Below, one piece after another: positions 8,108 through 15,186 of a stretch of DNA of 19,489 nucleotides (positions are counted from its first letter, which is position 1; the number at the start of each line of letters is the position of its first letter). The stretch covers positions 1 through 19,489 of the forward strand of contig CALQZN010000011.1 of NCBI GenBank assembly GCA_943349675.1. The letters are read 5' to 3'. A program made the position numbers and the translations under genes. This stretch comes from Candidatus Nomurabacteria bacterium (GTDB lineage: Bacteria > Patescibacteriota > Minisyncoccia > Phycocordibacterales > SBAW01). The notes beneath the pieces were generated by a model. The model was given only the letters and a program-made list of their open reading frames with translations, was not told where the DNA came from and ran no database searches.

Positions 8108-8207
8108 GGCACAATAAGGTTGAAGGAGACTTACGGAGCGCGGCGGCGCGAGTACGAGCAAATTTCTAGCAAGAAATTATGCGTACTCCTGAAACCTTGA
8201 TTGTGCC
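8108..8207. other. Long branched inverted repeat in the pepA-scpA gap
   Basis: The arms at 8108-8128 and 8186-8207 pair over 19 Watson-Crick base pairs: GGCACAAT with ATTGTGCC, AAGGTT with AACCTT, and AGGAG with CTCCT. The only interruptions are one bulged G (8199) and a GA/GA step (8122-8123 with 8191-8192). If the plus strand is transcribed, that step would be a tandem G-A mismatch, which RNA tolerates well. Inside are two more hairpins: GCGC-GGCG-GCGC at 8138-8149, and TACG/CGTA at 8153-8156 with 8182-8185 carrying a perfect AATTTCT/AGAAATT stem (8161-8167 with 8172-8178, loop AGCA). The result is a three-way-junction shape. A 10-bp palindrome GCATTAATGC lies beside it at 8211-8220. It could be a scpA leader RNA, a small RNA, or a REP/MITE-like repeat. 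Orientation and function are unknown. Confidence 0.6.
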
Positions 8208-8254
8208 GAAGCATTAATGCAATCTTCTTTAACTTTATTTTGTCTTCGCTGAAC

Positions 8255-9673
8255 CTATTTTACTACACTTTTACTTTCTATCAGTTTTAGCAAAAAGCGC
8301 ACCGGCGCCCCAGCTGCACCTTTTGCCAAGTGCTCGCCTGGGGCCGAGGTCATGCGGGGCGCCATGTCGATGTGTGTAAAATGGCACCCAAGCTCTTTGG
8401 CAAATTGCCACAAAAACATCCCGCCCGCGATGACCCCGCCGTAGCGCGAGTTGCCGGTTGTGGGGATGTTGGGGATGTCGCCAAACCCGCCTTTTACCAT
8501 CTCTTCGTACTCATCCCACATAGGCAAGGGCCACATATAGTCGCCGCTTTCTTCGGCCAAGCGCATATGGTCGTCGATGGTAAGTTTTTGCTCGTTGGTC
8601 ATAAACCCGCTTGCGTGCGTGCCGAGTGCAATAAGTGATGCGCCGGTCAGTGTTGCCACATCTACAACCGCGCTTGGATTGTATCGTTTTGCATAGGTAA
8701 TGGCATCGGCCAAAATCACGCGACCCTCTGCGTCGGTGTTGACCACCTCTATAGTTTTACCCGAGAGTGATTTCAAAATATCGCCGGGCCGCACTGCCCC
8801 ACTTGCGGGTGCGTTTTCAATCGCAGGTACCAAAGCGACGACGTTTGTTTTGAGTTTAAGTTTTGCTGCAAGCGCGACTGCGTGGATAACCGCTGCACCA
8901 CCCGACATGTCCATATGCATTTCGTACATGTGGTCGCCCGGTTTGATGTTGAGTCCGCCAGTGTCAAAGGTCACACCCTTCCCAATCAGTACGAGTGGTT
9001 TTTGAGACGCTGGACCTCCCTTATATTCCATAATAATAAACTGTGACTCCTCGGCCGAGCCTCGCGCCATGCCCAAAATTGCCCCCATGCCGAGCTTTTG
9101 CATCTCCTTCTCGCCCAGCACCTTAACCGTCGCTGTAGTGCCCAAAATGGCCGCTTTAGCAGCCTTGGCGAGGGTTTTTGGGGTCATGTCACCCCCTGGA
9201 GTGTTGCACAGCTCGCGGCAGGTATTGACCTCTTTGGCGATTGTTTGCCCACGGACAAAGCCCGCCACCATGTCTTTTGGTGTCTCGCCGCAGATCAGAA
9301 TTTCTTCAACACTACCCCAGCCGTTTTTTGGTGTTGTTTTGTAGGAGGTGTGCTCATAGTTTGCCATCTCAAACGCTTGCGCGATGATGGAGCCAAGCTC
9401 TGGCAATGGCACACCCTTCATTTGCGGGAACGGGCTGTTGCTCAACTGCACGGCAATTTTTGTACGTTTATTTTGTTTGGCTGATGCAACAATAGAGCGG
9501 CAGAGCACAATAAACTTGCGCTGATTTACCTCACTCCATTTTTTGGACCCAACCTCCAAAGTCTCGATACCGTCCTCGACAACAAACCGACTCTGCCCAT
9601 CTTCCACAATCTGTACGCGAGTGTAGCCCTTTGGAGCTTGGTCAATCGGCTTTTGGGTAAAGGTGAGTTTCAT
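8255..9673 (-). CDS. pepA: Leucyl aminopeptidase, M17 family
   Basis: Cytosolic metallo-aminopeptidase of 472 aa that removes N-terminal residues from peptides, recycling amino acids. The C-terminal M17 catalytic domain is intact: GKGVTFDTGG at 231-240 with metal-binding/catalytic K232 and D237, D255 in MHMDMSGGAA, and the family signature NTDAEGR at 312-318 with D314, E316 and R318. The N-terminal domain (about 1-130) is divergent, as usual. Length is normal (450-500). A candidate promoter lies just upstream, with the -10 six bases before the ATG. It follows aspS by 34 nt. Confidence 0.94.
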   Translation of the reverse strand: MKLTFTQKPIDQAPKGYTRVQIVEDGQSRFVVEDGIETLEVGSKKWSEVNQRKFIVLCRSIVASAKQNKRTKIAVQLSNSPFPQMKGVPLPELGSIIAQAFEMANYEHTSYKTTPKNGWGSVEEILICGETPKDMVAGFVRGQTIAKEVNTCRELCNTPGGDMTPKTLAKAAKAAILGTTATVKVLGEKEMQKLGMGAILGMARGSAEESQFIIMEYKGGPASQKPLVLIGKGVTFDTGGLNIKPGDHMYEMHMDMSGGAAVIHAVALAAKLKLKTNVVALVPAIENAPASGAVRPGDILKSLSGKTIEVVNTDAEGRVILADAITYAKRYNPSAVVDVATLTGASLIALGTHASGFMTNEQKLTIDDHMRLAEESGDYMWPLPMWDEYEEMVKGGFGDIPNIPTTGNSRYGGVIAGGMFLWQFAKELGCHFTHIDMAPRMTSAPGEHLAKGAAGAPVRFLLKLIESKSVVK

Positions 9674-9679
9674 TCCGAT

Positions 9680-9707
9680 ATTCTACAGCAAAATACAAGG
9701 CTCACAA
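9680..9707 (-). promoter_or_regulatory. Candidate pepA promoter with the -10 close to the ATG
   Basis: On the minus strand, TTGTGA (9702-9707) lies 16 bp before TAGAAT (9680-9685), which is followed by 6 bases and then the pepA ATG at 9673. A start site 6-8 nt past the -10 would fall at or within a few bases of the ATG, giving a leaderless or nearly leaderless message. No Shine-Dalgarno is present. The -35 begins right at the aspS stop. Called by eye only. Confidence 0.4.
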
Positions 9708-11099
9708 TTATGATCGTTTTTTTACCTCAATCCCTAATTCTGCAAGTTGTTTGTCAGTAAGTGCTTTCGGTGCGCTCATGACGGCAGTTTTTCCGCCGCG
9801 TGTCATGGGGAATGCCTGCACTTCTTTAAGTTGAGACTCCCCAGCTAAATTCATAATGTTACGCTCAATGCCAAATGCAATGCCGCCATGTGGAGGTGTG
9901 CCAAATTTAAAAGCTTCAAGTAGGTGGCCTACTTTTTCGTCAATAGCAGCGTCATCGAAGCCCATTATTTTGTACGTGGCCTTTAAAATTTCTGGTTTAT
10001 GAGCACGGATAGAACCTCCGCCAGACTCATACCCGTTGCAGACAAGGTCGTATTGCGTTGTAAGTATCTCATCAACTCTCTCCCCTTTCATAAGCCACTC
10101 TACGTGCTCGGGTTTTGGCATAGAGAACGGGTTGTGGGTAAAAGTCCACCCACCTTCGTCTGTTTTCTCAAAAAATGGAAAGTCCACTACCCACGCATAC
10201 GCAAGTATTCCGTTCACTTTATCTTCTTCGGTGCGCAAGTCAAACTTGTCGGCACCATACTTCTCCATTGCTTCAGCGTATGAGATGCGAGGAAATGGTT
10301 TTTGTTTTATAGAAAAACCCATAGCTTCAACGGTTTCGGTAATCATTGCTTCCATAGTGGTAAGCACGTCTTCGCGTTCTACAAACGACATTTCAACGTC
10401 TATTTGTGTAAATTCAAAACCACGGTCTGCGCGCAAGTCTTCGTCGCGTACACATTTTGCTATCTGGAAGTACCGTTCAAACCCTCCTACCATGAGCATT
10501 TGTTTATATTGTTGCGGTGATTGTGGTAGTGCGTAGAACTTCCCTGGGTTGAGGCGCGATGGTACTACAAAATCTCGGGATCCCTCCGGAGTAGATTCGG
10601 TCAACAACGGAGTCTCTATTTCCGTAAATTTATTCTTAAACAAGAATTCGCGGCAGCGCTGTATAAACTCGCTACGTAAGCGAATATTTTTTTGCATGCG
10701 CTCAGTGCGCAAGTCGAGGTAGCGATACTTTAAACGCACCTCTTCGTCGACGTTGCTGGTGTCTTGGTCAAGTGGAAATGGCGGAGTTTCTGAAGCATTT
10801 AAAATCTCAATCTTCAAAATCTCCAATTCAATATCGCCGTTTTGGACCTCTGTGTTTATGTTTTTATCGGGGCGTTTGTTTACTTTGCCCTCCACCGCCA
10901 CCACAAACTCCGAGCGGATTTCTTTTGCCACATCCATAGCTTCGCTCCCTGGCAACACAACACCTTGCACTGCCCCCGACATGTCGCGAAAGTCAAAAAA
11001 GACCATCTTGCCTTGGTCGCGGCGCACACTAACCCATCCTTTAATGAGTGCTACTTCCCCTACCTTTTGCCCCAGTTCGCTTATGAGTGTTCTCTCCAT
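9708..11099 (-). CDS. aspS: Aspartyl-tRNA synthetase lacking the GAD domain
   Basis: Class IIb synthetase of 463 aa that charges tRNA with aspartate. The N-terminal OB-fold anticodon-binding domain (about 1-105, GWVSVRRDQGKMVFFDFRD) is followed by the catalytic core: motif 2 RDEDLRADRGFEFTQ at 218-232, the flipping/AMP region SPQQYKQMLM near 194-203, and motif 3 FGIER at 409-413. Core sequence is of bacterial type (RTERMQKNIRLRS, ALPQSPQ). Bacterial AspRS normally has a GAD insertion of roughly 110-130 aa between the SYAEAMEKYGADKFDLR block (ends near 289) and WVVDFPFF (from about 303). Here only about 13 residues lie between them, so the domain is absent and the protein is shorter than the usual 585-600 aa. 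Q29 sits where Leu or His often correlates with tRNA discrimination. The start is 7 nt after trpS. Confidence 0.95.
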   Translation of the reverse strand: MERTLISELGQKVGEVALIKGWVSVRRDQGKMVFFDFRDMSGAVQGVVLPGSEAMDVAKEIRSEFVVAVEGKVNKRPDKNINTEVQNGDIELEILKIEILNASETPPFPLDQDTSNVDEEVRLKYRYLDLRTERMQKNIRLRSEFIQRCREFLFKNKFTEIETPLLTESTPEGSRDFVVPSRLNPGKFYALPQSPQQYKQMLMVGGFERYFQIAKCVRDEDLRADRGFEFTQIDVEMSFVEREDVLTTMEAMITETVEAMGFSIKQKPFPRISYAEAMEKYGADKFDLRTEEDKVNGILAYAWVVDFPFFEKTDEGGWTFTHNPFSMPKPEHVEWLMKGERVDEILTTQYDLVCNGYESGGGSIRAHKPEILKATYKIMGFDDAAIDEKVGHLLEAFKFGTPPHGGIAFGIERNIMNLAGESQLKEVQAFPMTRGGKTAVMSAPKALTDKQLAELGIEVKKRS

Positions 11100-11106
11100 A
11101 TAAATT

Positions 11107-12060
11107 TTATAGTGTTACTCCTACTTTTTGTCGTACCTCTGCCATTTTTGCGGCTGCTAGTGCTTTTGCTTTTTCGCCTCCTTTTCGCAAAACCTCTTTT
11201 ACATCGTCATCACTAATGTTTGCACGTCTATCGCGCATTGGTGCAATAAAGGCATCCAAGTCTTCTATTAAAGCCTCTTTAATAAGTTTGTACTTACCTT
11301 TAACAGCAGGGTTGCTATATATTTTGTCCAAGCCACTTTGGTCGAGCAGTAGTTTGTGTATAGCGTACACATTTTCTGGGCGCTCACCGCTGGAGTCTGT
11401 GACGATGCTCATCACGGCTTTTGTTATTTCATCTTTGGTGCCAAACAGCGGTATGGTGTTGCCGTAGCTCTTGCTCATTTTTTTTCCGTCGGTGCCAGGC
11501 ACCACGCCCACTGCTTTGCTAATTACCTCGGTAGGTTCTTTAAATGTCTGGCCAAACGCGAGGTTAAATTTTGCCGCAGCTTCGCGTGCGTATTCCACGT
11601 GTTGGCGCTGGTCCTCGCCTACTGGCACGATGTCGGTGTCGTACAGCAAAATGTCCGCTGCCATAAGCATTGGGTAGGTAAAGAGCCCGGCGTTAGGCTC
11701 GAGCCCTTTTGCCACTTTGTCTTTGTAGGCATGGCCCTGCATCAAAAACGGCACGGTCACCAAGCAGTCAAATATCCATGCCAGCTCGGTATGCTCGGAC
11801 ACGTCGGATTGTTTAAAAAGTATCGCGTTGTCTAGGTTGAGTCCTGCTGCAAGGTAATCCTTAACATTTTCTATAATGTTGGTGCGCAGGCTCCCTGGGT
11901 CTTTGAGGCTAGTTAAAGCATGGTAGTCGGCCACCATAAAAAGCCCCTCACTTTCGGTAAACAAATCTACGTTTGGCTTAATTGCGCCAAAGTAGTTGCC
12001 AATGTGCATTTGCCCACTAGCTTGGAGCCCAGTAAAAATACGTTTGTTTGCCTCTGCCAT
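11107..12060 (-). CDS. trpS: Tryptophanyl-tRNA synthetase
   Basis: Class Ic synthetase of 317 aa that charges tRNA-Trp. The family pattern is clear: RIFTGLQASGQMHIGNYFGA at 7-26 with HIGN as the HIGH motif at 19-22, the substrate-pocket region MLMAADILLYDTDIVPVGEDQRQHVE at about 131-156, and KKMSKSYGN with KMSKS at 194-198. The length fits bacterial TrpRS (about 320-340). The gene is 34 nt after dnaJ. An extended -10-like sequence ends 8 bases before the ATG, and a short palindrome overlaps it. Confidence 0.96.
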   Translation of the reverse strand: MAEANKRIFTGLQASGQMHIGNYFGAIKPNVDLFTESEGLFMVADYHALTSLKDPGSLRTNIIENVKDYLAAGLNLDNAILFKQSDVSEHTELAWIFDCLVTVPFLMQGHAYKDKVAKGLEPNAGLFTYPMLMAADILLYDTDIVPVGEDQRQHVEYAREAAAKFNLAFGQTFKEPTEVISKAVGVVPGTDGKKMSKSYGNTIPLFGTKDEITKAVMSIVTDSSGERPENVYAIHKLLLDQSGLDKIYSNPAVKGKYKLIKEALIEDLDAFIAPMRDRRANISDDDVKEVLRKGGEKAKALAAAKMAEVRQKVGVTL

Positions 12061-12068
12061 ATTCGCTC

Positions 12069-12088
12069 AATATAACAGATAAATCTGT
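12069..12088 (-). promoter_or_regulatory. Extended -10 and overlapping palindrome before trpS
   Basis: Reading the minus strand, TGTTATATT (12069-12077) is a good extended -10 (TGn plus TATATT) followed by 8 bases and the trpS ATG. It overlaps ACAGATAAATCTGT (12075-12088), a perfect inverted repeat with 6-bp arms around AA. The palindrome could be an operator or a weak hairpin. I see no good -35, which an extended -10 may not need. Chance occurrence is possible because the gap is AT-rich. Confidence 0.35.
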
Positions 12089-12094
12089 CTGCCG

Positions 12095-13165
12095 TTAGAC
12101 CCCCTCTTCTTTAAGTTTCTCTATCAATTTCTTTGCCTCGCGGGAGAGTTTTTGTGGCAAGTTTATTTTGACACGTACAAAAAGGTCGCCGCGTTTACCG
12201 CGTGGGGTTGGTACACCTTTTCCAGTGATGCGGATTAATTCGCCATGGGTAACCCCCATGGGGATGTCGAGCGACTGCTCGCCGTCGAGTGTGGTTACCT
12301 GGTACTCGGCGCCAAGGAGTGCATCGGAGAGTTTGACCGAAAGGTCGGTAATCAAATTGACTCCATCTTTTTTAAATCGTGCATCTGGTTGTACATGTAC
12401 TTTGACATAGAGGTCGCCCGAGCTTCCCCCGGCAACTGCCTCACCTGCACCGGTCAAGCGGATCATTTCGCCGCCTTCAATACCAGCAGGTACCATAATT
12501 TCAATCTCTTCTTGTTTGCGGTACACGCCTTCCCCGCGGCAGGTGTGGCACTTTTCTTTAGGCACCTTGCCTATGGCATGGCAGTGGCGGCATGGGCTCT
12601 GCATAGTGATTTGACCAAAAAACGAGTTGCTTGTCTCGTGCACTTTGCCCGAACCGTTGCAGTGTTTGCAGGTTTCAATTTCTGTCCCTGGTTCGCCACC
12701 CGAGCCATGGCATGTTTCGCATTGTGCTATTTTTGCCAACAACACCGTGCGTTTGGTGCCAAACACAGACTCTTTAAAGTTTATCTCCAAGTCGATAGAC
12801 ACGTCACGTCCACGACGGCCACCGCGCGTGCCCCCTTGCCCGCCAAAAAAGTCGCCAAAATCAAACCCTCCTTGGAATGCGTCTTGAAATTGAGAGAAGT
12901 CAAACCCGCCGCCACTAAACCCGCCAGATGCACCTGGGCCTGCACCGTCACTAAACACGCGGCCGTATGAGTCGTACTCGGCACGCTTTTTGTCGTCCGA
13001 CAATACGCTGTACGCCTCGCTCACTTCTTTAAATTTGTCGGCATCACCAGTGCTTTTGTCGGGGTGGAATTTGTGCGCCAATTTGTGGAACGCTTTCTTT
13101 ACTTCCTCTTTCGAGGCGCTTTTTTGGATCCCTAGTACTTCATAATAATCGCGTTTAGTAGACAT
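12095..13165 (-). CDS. dnaJ: DnaJ co-chaperone
   Basis: Type I J-domain protein of 356 aa that delivers substrates to DnaK and stimulates its ATPase. It has a J domain (about 1-70) with HPD at 34-36, a Gly/Phe-rich region (about 73-115), and a zinc-binding domain with four repeats: CETCHGSG 149-156, CKHCNGSG 166-173, CRHCHAIG 192-199 and CHTCRGEG 206-213. The C-terminal substrate-binding domains follow. The third repeat keeps its cysteines but has Ala for the usual Gly (CxxCxGxG). The gene lies 14 nt after the ABC exporter and away from grpE-dnaK, from which it is separated by the exporter and the microprotein gene. TATATC lies 8 bases before the ATG; no Shine-Dalgarno. Confidence 0.96.
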   Translation of the reverse strand: MSTKRDYYEVLGIQKSASKEEVKKAFHKLAHKFHPDKSTGDADKFKEVSEAYSVLSDDKKRAEYDSYGRVFSDGAGPGASGGFSGGGFDFSQFQDAFQGGFDFGDFFGGQGGTRGGRRGRDVSIDLEINFKESVFGTKRTVLLAKIAQCETCHGSGGEPGTEIETCKHCNGSGKVHETSNSFFGQITMQSPCRHCHAIGKVPKEKCHTCRGEGVYRKQEEIEIMVPAGIEGGEMIRLTGAGEAVAGGSSGDLYVKVHVQPDARFKKDGVNLITDLSVKLSDALLGAEYQVTTLDGEQSLDIPMGVTHGELIRITGKGVPTPRGKRGDLFVRVKINLPQKLSREAKKLIEKLKEEGV

Positions 13166-13179
13166 ATCGTATCGATATA

Positions 13180-14970
13180 CTACTGTTCTTTCTCGTCTTC
13201 TGCAAGGTTATCGACAATAAACCCTCCAGCTTGGATACTCCACAGTTTATGATACAAACCTTCTTCTTTCAATAATTCGTCATGCGTGCCGTCGGCAACA
13301 ACTTTGCCACCCTCGAGCACGATAATCCTGTCCATCTTCATAATAGTCGACAGTCGGTGCGCAATAACAATAACTGTTTTGCCTTGCATCAATGTCTCGA
13401 GCGCATCTTGTATCAGCGACTCAGACTCCGAGTCAAGGCTCGACGTTGCTTCGTCCAGGACGAGTATTGGTGAGTTTTTGAGTATGGCCCGGGCAATAGC
13501 TACGCGCTGCCTTTCGCCGCCAGAGAGTTTGATGCCTCGCTCGCCTACAAAGGTGTTGTAGCCCTCGTTCAACCCCTCGATAAACTCATGGCAATGCGCT
13601 TTTTTGGCAGCGGCAATAACCTCGTCGTCTGTGGCGTCGCGCCGGCCGTAACGGATGTTGTCCATCAGTGAGCGGTGGAAGAGTACTGGCTCTTGTGGCA
13701 CAAAGGCAATAGTCTCGCGCAGACTGCCTTGTGTTACTTTTGCGATATGTTGTCCATCAATTTCTATATTGCCGCTTTTTACGTCAAACAAACGCAGTAG
13801 CAATTTTGTTATTGTAGACTTACCTGCGCCAGACGGTCCCACTAGTGCAACTTTTTGTCCGCCCGGTATGGTAAAGGACAGATCTTTAAAAATCTCCTTC
13901 TTGTGGAAAAGGAACAGCACATTTTTAAACGCAACGGTACCTGATGTGACTACAAGTTTTTTTGCTTTGGGTTTGTCTGTAATTTCATGTGGTGTACGGA
14001 GTATCTCAATTATCTCGCTCGCATCTGCTATTGCGCCATAAAACCCACGCAAGTCGCGGTTAACGCCAATGAGTCGGTTAAAGGTGGTCAACAGATATGC
14101 TTGAATGAGTATAAAGTCTCCCACTGTGAGCAAGCCTGCTTTCCAGAACACCATAGCGGCGTATAACAGCGCTGCTTGTATGACGACCATAAACAACCCA
14201 ATCCCTGCCCAGGTCCAATCTTCCATCTTCCACAGCCGTGATGTTGCGCGTTGCCACAAGCCAATAGTCTCGCCAAAGAGCCCAAGTTCGTGCTTGCTGC
14301 CAGCAAACAATGCAATGGCAGATTGGTTGGAAATGGCATCCGCAAGAGAGCCAGTCACTTTGGTGTCCATCTCTGCGCGCTCAATACGGATGGGTTGGCG
14401 TGTTTTTGCTATCCATACCTGGAAGGCAACAAATGCAACTGACCATACACCAAGTAGTACGCCAAGTATTGGGTGCCGCAAAAACAAAATAGTCACAGCG
14501 CCACAAACAAACAAAAGTGTAGGCAAAAATTGGAAAGTGATGCCGTCAAACAGCACTTCAAATGCTCGGGCATACTGCTTTACTTTATGAGTGAGCGACC
14601 CCGCAAAGTTTGAGGTAAAAAAGTTGTACGAGTGGCCAAGCAGGTAGCGAAAGGCATCTGTCTGCAGCTCAGTCATTATCTTGGCTTCCATATGTGCAGT
14701 AGTGAACGTTTGTCCGCGAGTTGCCACCCAGTCGAGTGCCCATATAGTAGTAAGTATGCCCAGTATGGACAGTAATGTACCCATAGAAGTGGTGTCAGGG
14801 TGCCCCGCTGCAAGCACGTTAAAAAGGTCGCGCATATACAGCGGCGCAACCAGGTTGGTGACTTGCAGCAGCAAACTGCTCCCCAAGATGATGGTCAAAA
14901 GCCATGGGTAGCGTTTAAGGTAGTGCCAGTAGGTTTTAAGTACGACAAATATACCAAATTTTTGTTGCAT
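13180..14970 (-). CDS. ABC exporter, fused membrane and ATPase domains
   Basis: Half-transporter of 596 aa in the type IV (MsbA/MdlB-like) exporter family, expected to work as a dimer in the cytoplasmic membrane. Residues about 20-310 form the six-helix membrane domain. The nucleotide-binding domain is complete: Walker [10 protein letters not shown] 378-386, Q-loop Q426, signature LSGGERQR 482-489, Walker B ILVLDE 502-507 and the switch His H538 in IAHRLST. All catalytic residues are present, so it should be active. The substrate cannot be inferred; lipid, peptide and drug exporters share this layout. It is the first gene of a minus-strand run and diverges from the 44-aa membrane protein gene. 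The ATG at 14970 lies 8 bases after an extended -10 and has no Shine-Dalgarno. Confidence 0.93.
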   Translation of the reverse strand: MQQKFGIFVVLKTYWHYLKRYPWLLTIILGSSLLLQVTNLVAPLYMRDLFNVLAAGHPDTTSMGTLLSILGILTTIWALDWVATRGQTFTTAHMEAKIMTELQTDAFRYLLGHSYNFFTSNFAGSLTHKVKQYARAFEVLFDGITFQFLPTLLFVCGAVTILFLRHPILGVLLGVWSVAFVAFQVWIAKTRQPIRIERAEMDTKVTGSLADAISNQSAIALFAGSKHELGLFGETIGLWQRATSRLWKMEDWTWAGIGLFMVVIQAALLYAAMVFWKAGLLTVGDFILIQAYLLTTFNRLIGVNRDLRGFYGAIADASEIIEILRTPHEITDKPKAKKLVVTSGTVAFKNVLFLFHKKEIFKDLSFTIPGGQKVALVGPSGAGKSTITKLLLRLFDVKSGNIEIDGQHIAKVTQGSLRETIAFVPQEPVLFHRSLMDNIRYGRRDATDDEVIAAAKKAHCHEFIEGLNEGYNTFVGERGIKLSGGERQRVAIARAILKNSPILVLDEATSSLDSESESLIQDALETLMQGKTVIVIAHRLSTIMKMDRIIVLEGGKVVADGTHDELLKEEGLYHKLWSIQAGGFIVDNLAEDEKEQ

Positions 14971-14978
14971 AAAGTATA

Positions 14979-15008
14979 ACTATACCACGCGTTATTTTGT
15001 GGTATTGT
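14979..15008. promoter_or_regulatory. Symmetrical divergent promoter, ABC exporter and microprotein
   Basis: ATACCAC (14982-14988) and GTGGTAT (14999-15005) form a perfect 7-bp inverted repeat with a 10-bp spacer. Each arm reads as an extended -10 on its own strand. On the minus strand TGG-TATAGT (14979-14987) ends 8 bases before the exporter ATG. On the plus strand TGG-TATTGT (15000-15008) points to the microprotein gene. Neither has a good -35. The repeat could also be a regulator's operator over both promoters. Confidence 0.5.
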
Positions 15009-15016
15009 GTGCGCAG

Positions 15017-15033
15017 GACCGCGCGGTGCGGTC
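15017..15033 (+). other. 5' hairpin in the microprotein leader
   Basis: GACCGC (15017-15022) pairs perfectly with GCGGTC (15028-15033) around a 5-nt loop. If the plus-strand promoter at 15000-15008 is real, this hairpin sits almost at the 5' end of the transcript, 7 nt before the Shine-Dalgarno, where it could stabilise the message. No T-run follows on either strand, so it is not a standard terminator. Confidence 0.45.
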
Positions 15034-15051
15034 AAACAAAGGGAGGCAACT

Positions 15052-15186
15052 ATGGCGGGTCAATATTTAGGTCCACTCGCGGGCGTTCTGCTCCTTATTA
15101 TTTTGGGAGTTATTATCTACCTTATTAAGGCTTGGACCGACAAGGAAGACGAAAAAGCTGGCAACGAAGGAGAGACTCCTACTTAG
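15052..15186 (+). CDS. 44-aa single-pass membrane microprotein
   Basis: Not a family I recognise. The reading frame has 44 codons: a short N-terminus (MAGQYLGPL), one strongly hydrophobic segment at about residues 8-25 ([16 protein letters not shown]), then a Lys/Trp boundary and a highly charged tail rich in D, E and K. The charge pattern (mostly acidic tail after IKAW) suggests a membrane anchor with the tail in the cytoplasm, though orientation is uncertain. GGGAGG at 15041-15046, five bases before the ATG, is the only convincing Shine-Dalgarno in the window. It is the only plus-strand gene, divergent from the ABC exporter and overlapping the dnaK 3' end by 8 bp tail to tail. It could be a small partner or regulator of the exporter (inference from position only). 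Confidence 0.72.
   Translation: MAGQYLGPLAGVLLLIILGVIIYLIKAWTDKEDEKAGNEGETPT

Noticed and set aside
8093..8161. Upstream in-frame ATG that would extend ScpA by 23 aa
   Set aside because: It falls inside the branched inverted repeat, and the conserved ScpA block starts right after the ATG at 8092.
8108..8207. Reading the branched inverted repeat as a tRNA
   Set aside because: Stem lengths do not match a tRNA: the outer stem is 19 bp, there are only two inner arms, and no T-arm or anticodon loop can be placed.
12245..12970. Plus-strand reading frame of 241 codons opposite dnaJ
   Set aside because: Antisense shadow of dnaJ; its Cys/His-rich look mirrors the zinc-finger and Gly-rich codons.
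15017..15033. Hairpin as a terminator for dnaK
   Set aside because: No T-run follows the stem on the minus strand, and it lies about 145 nt past the dnaK stop.
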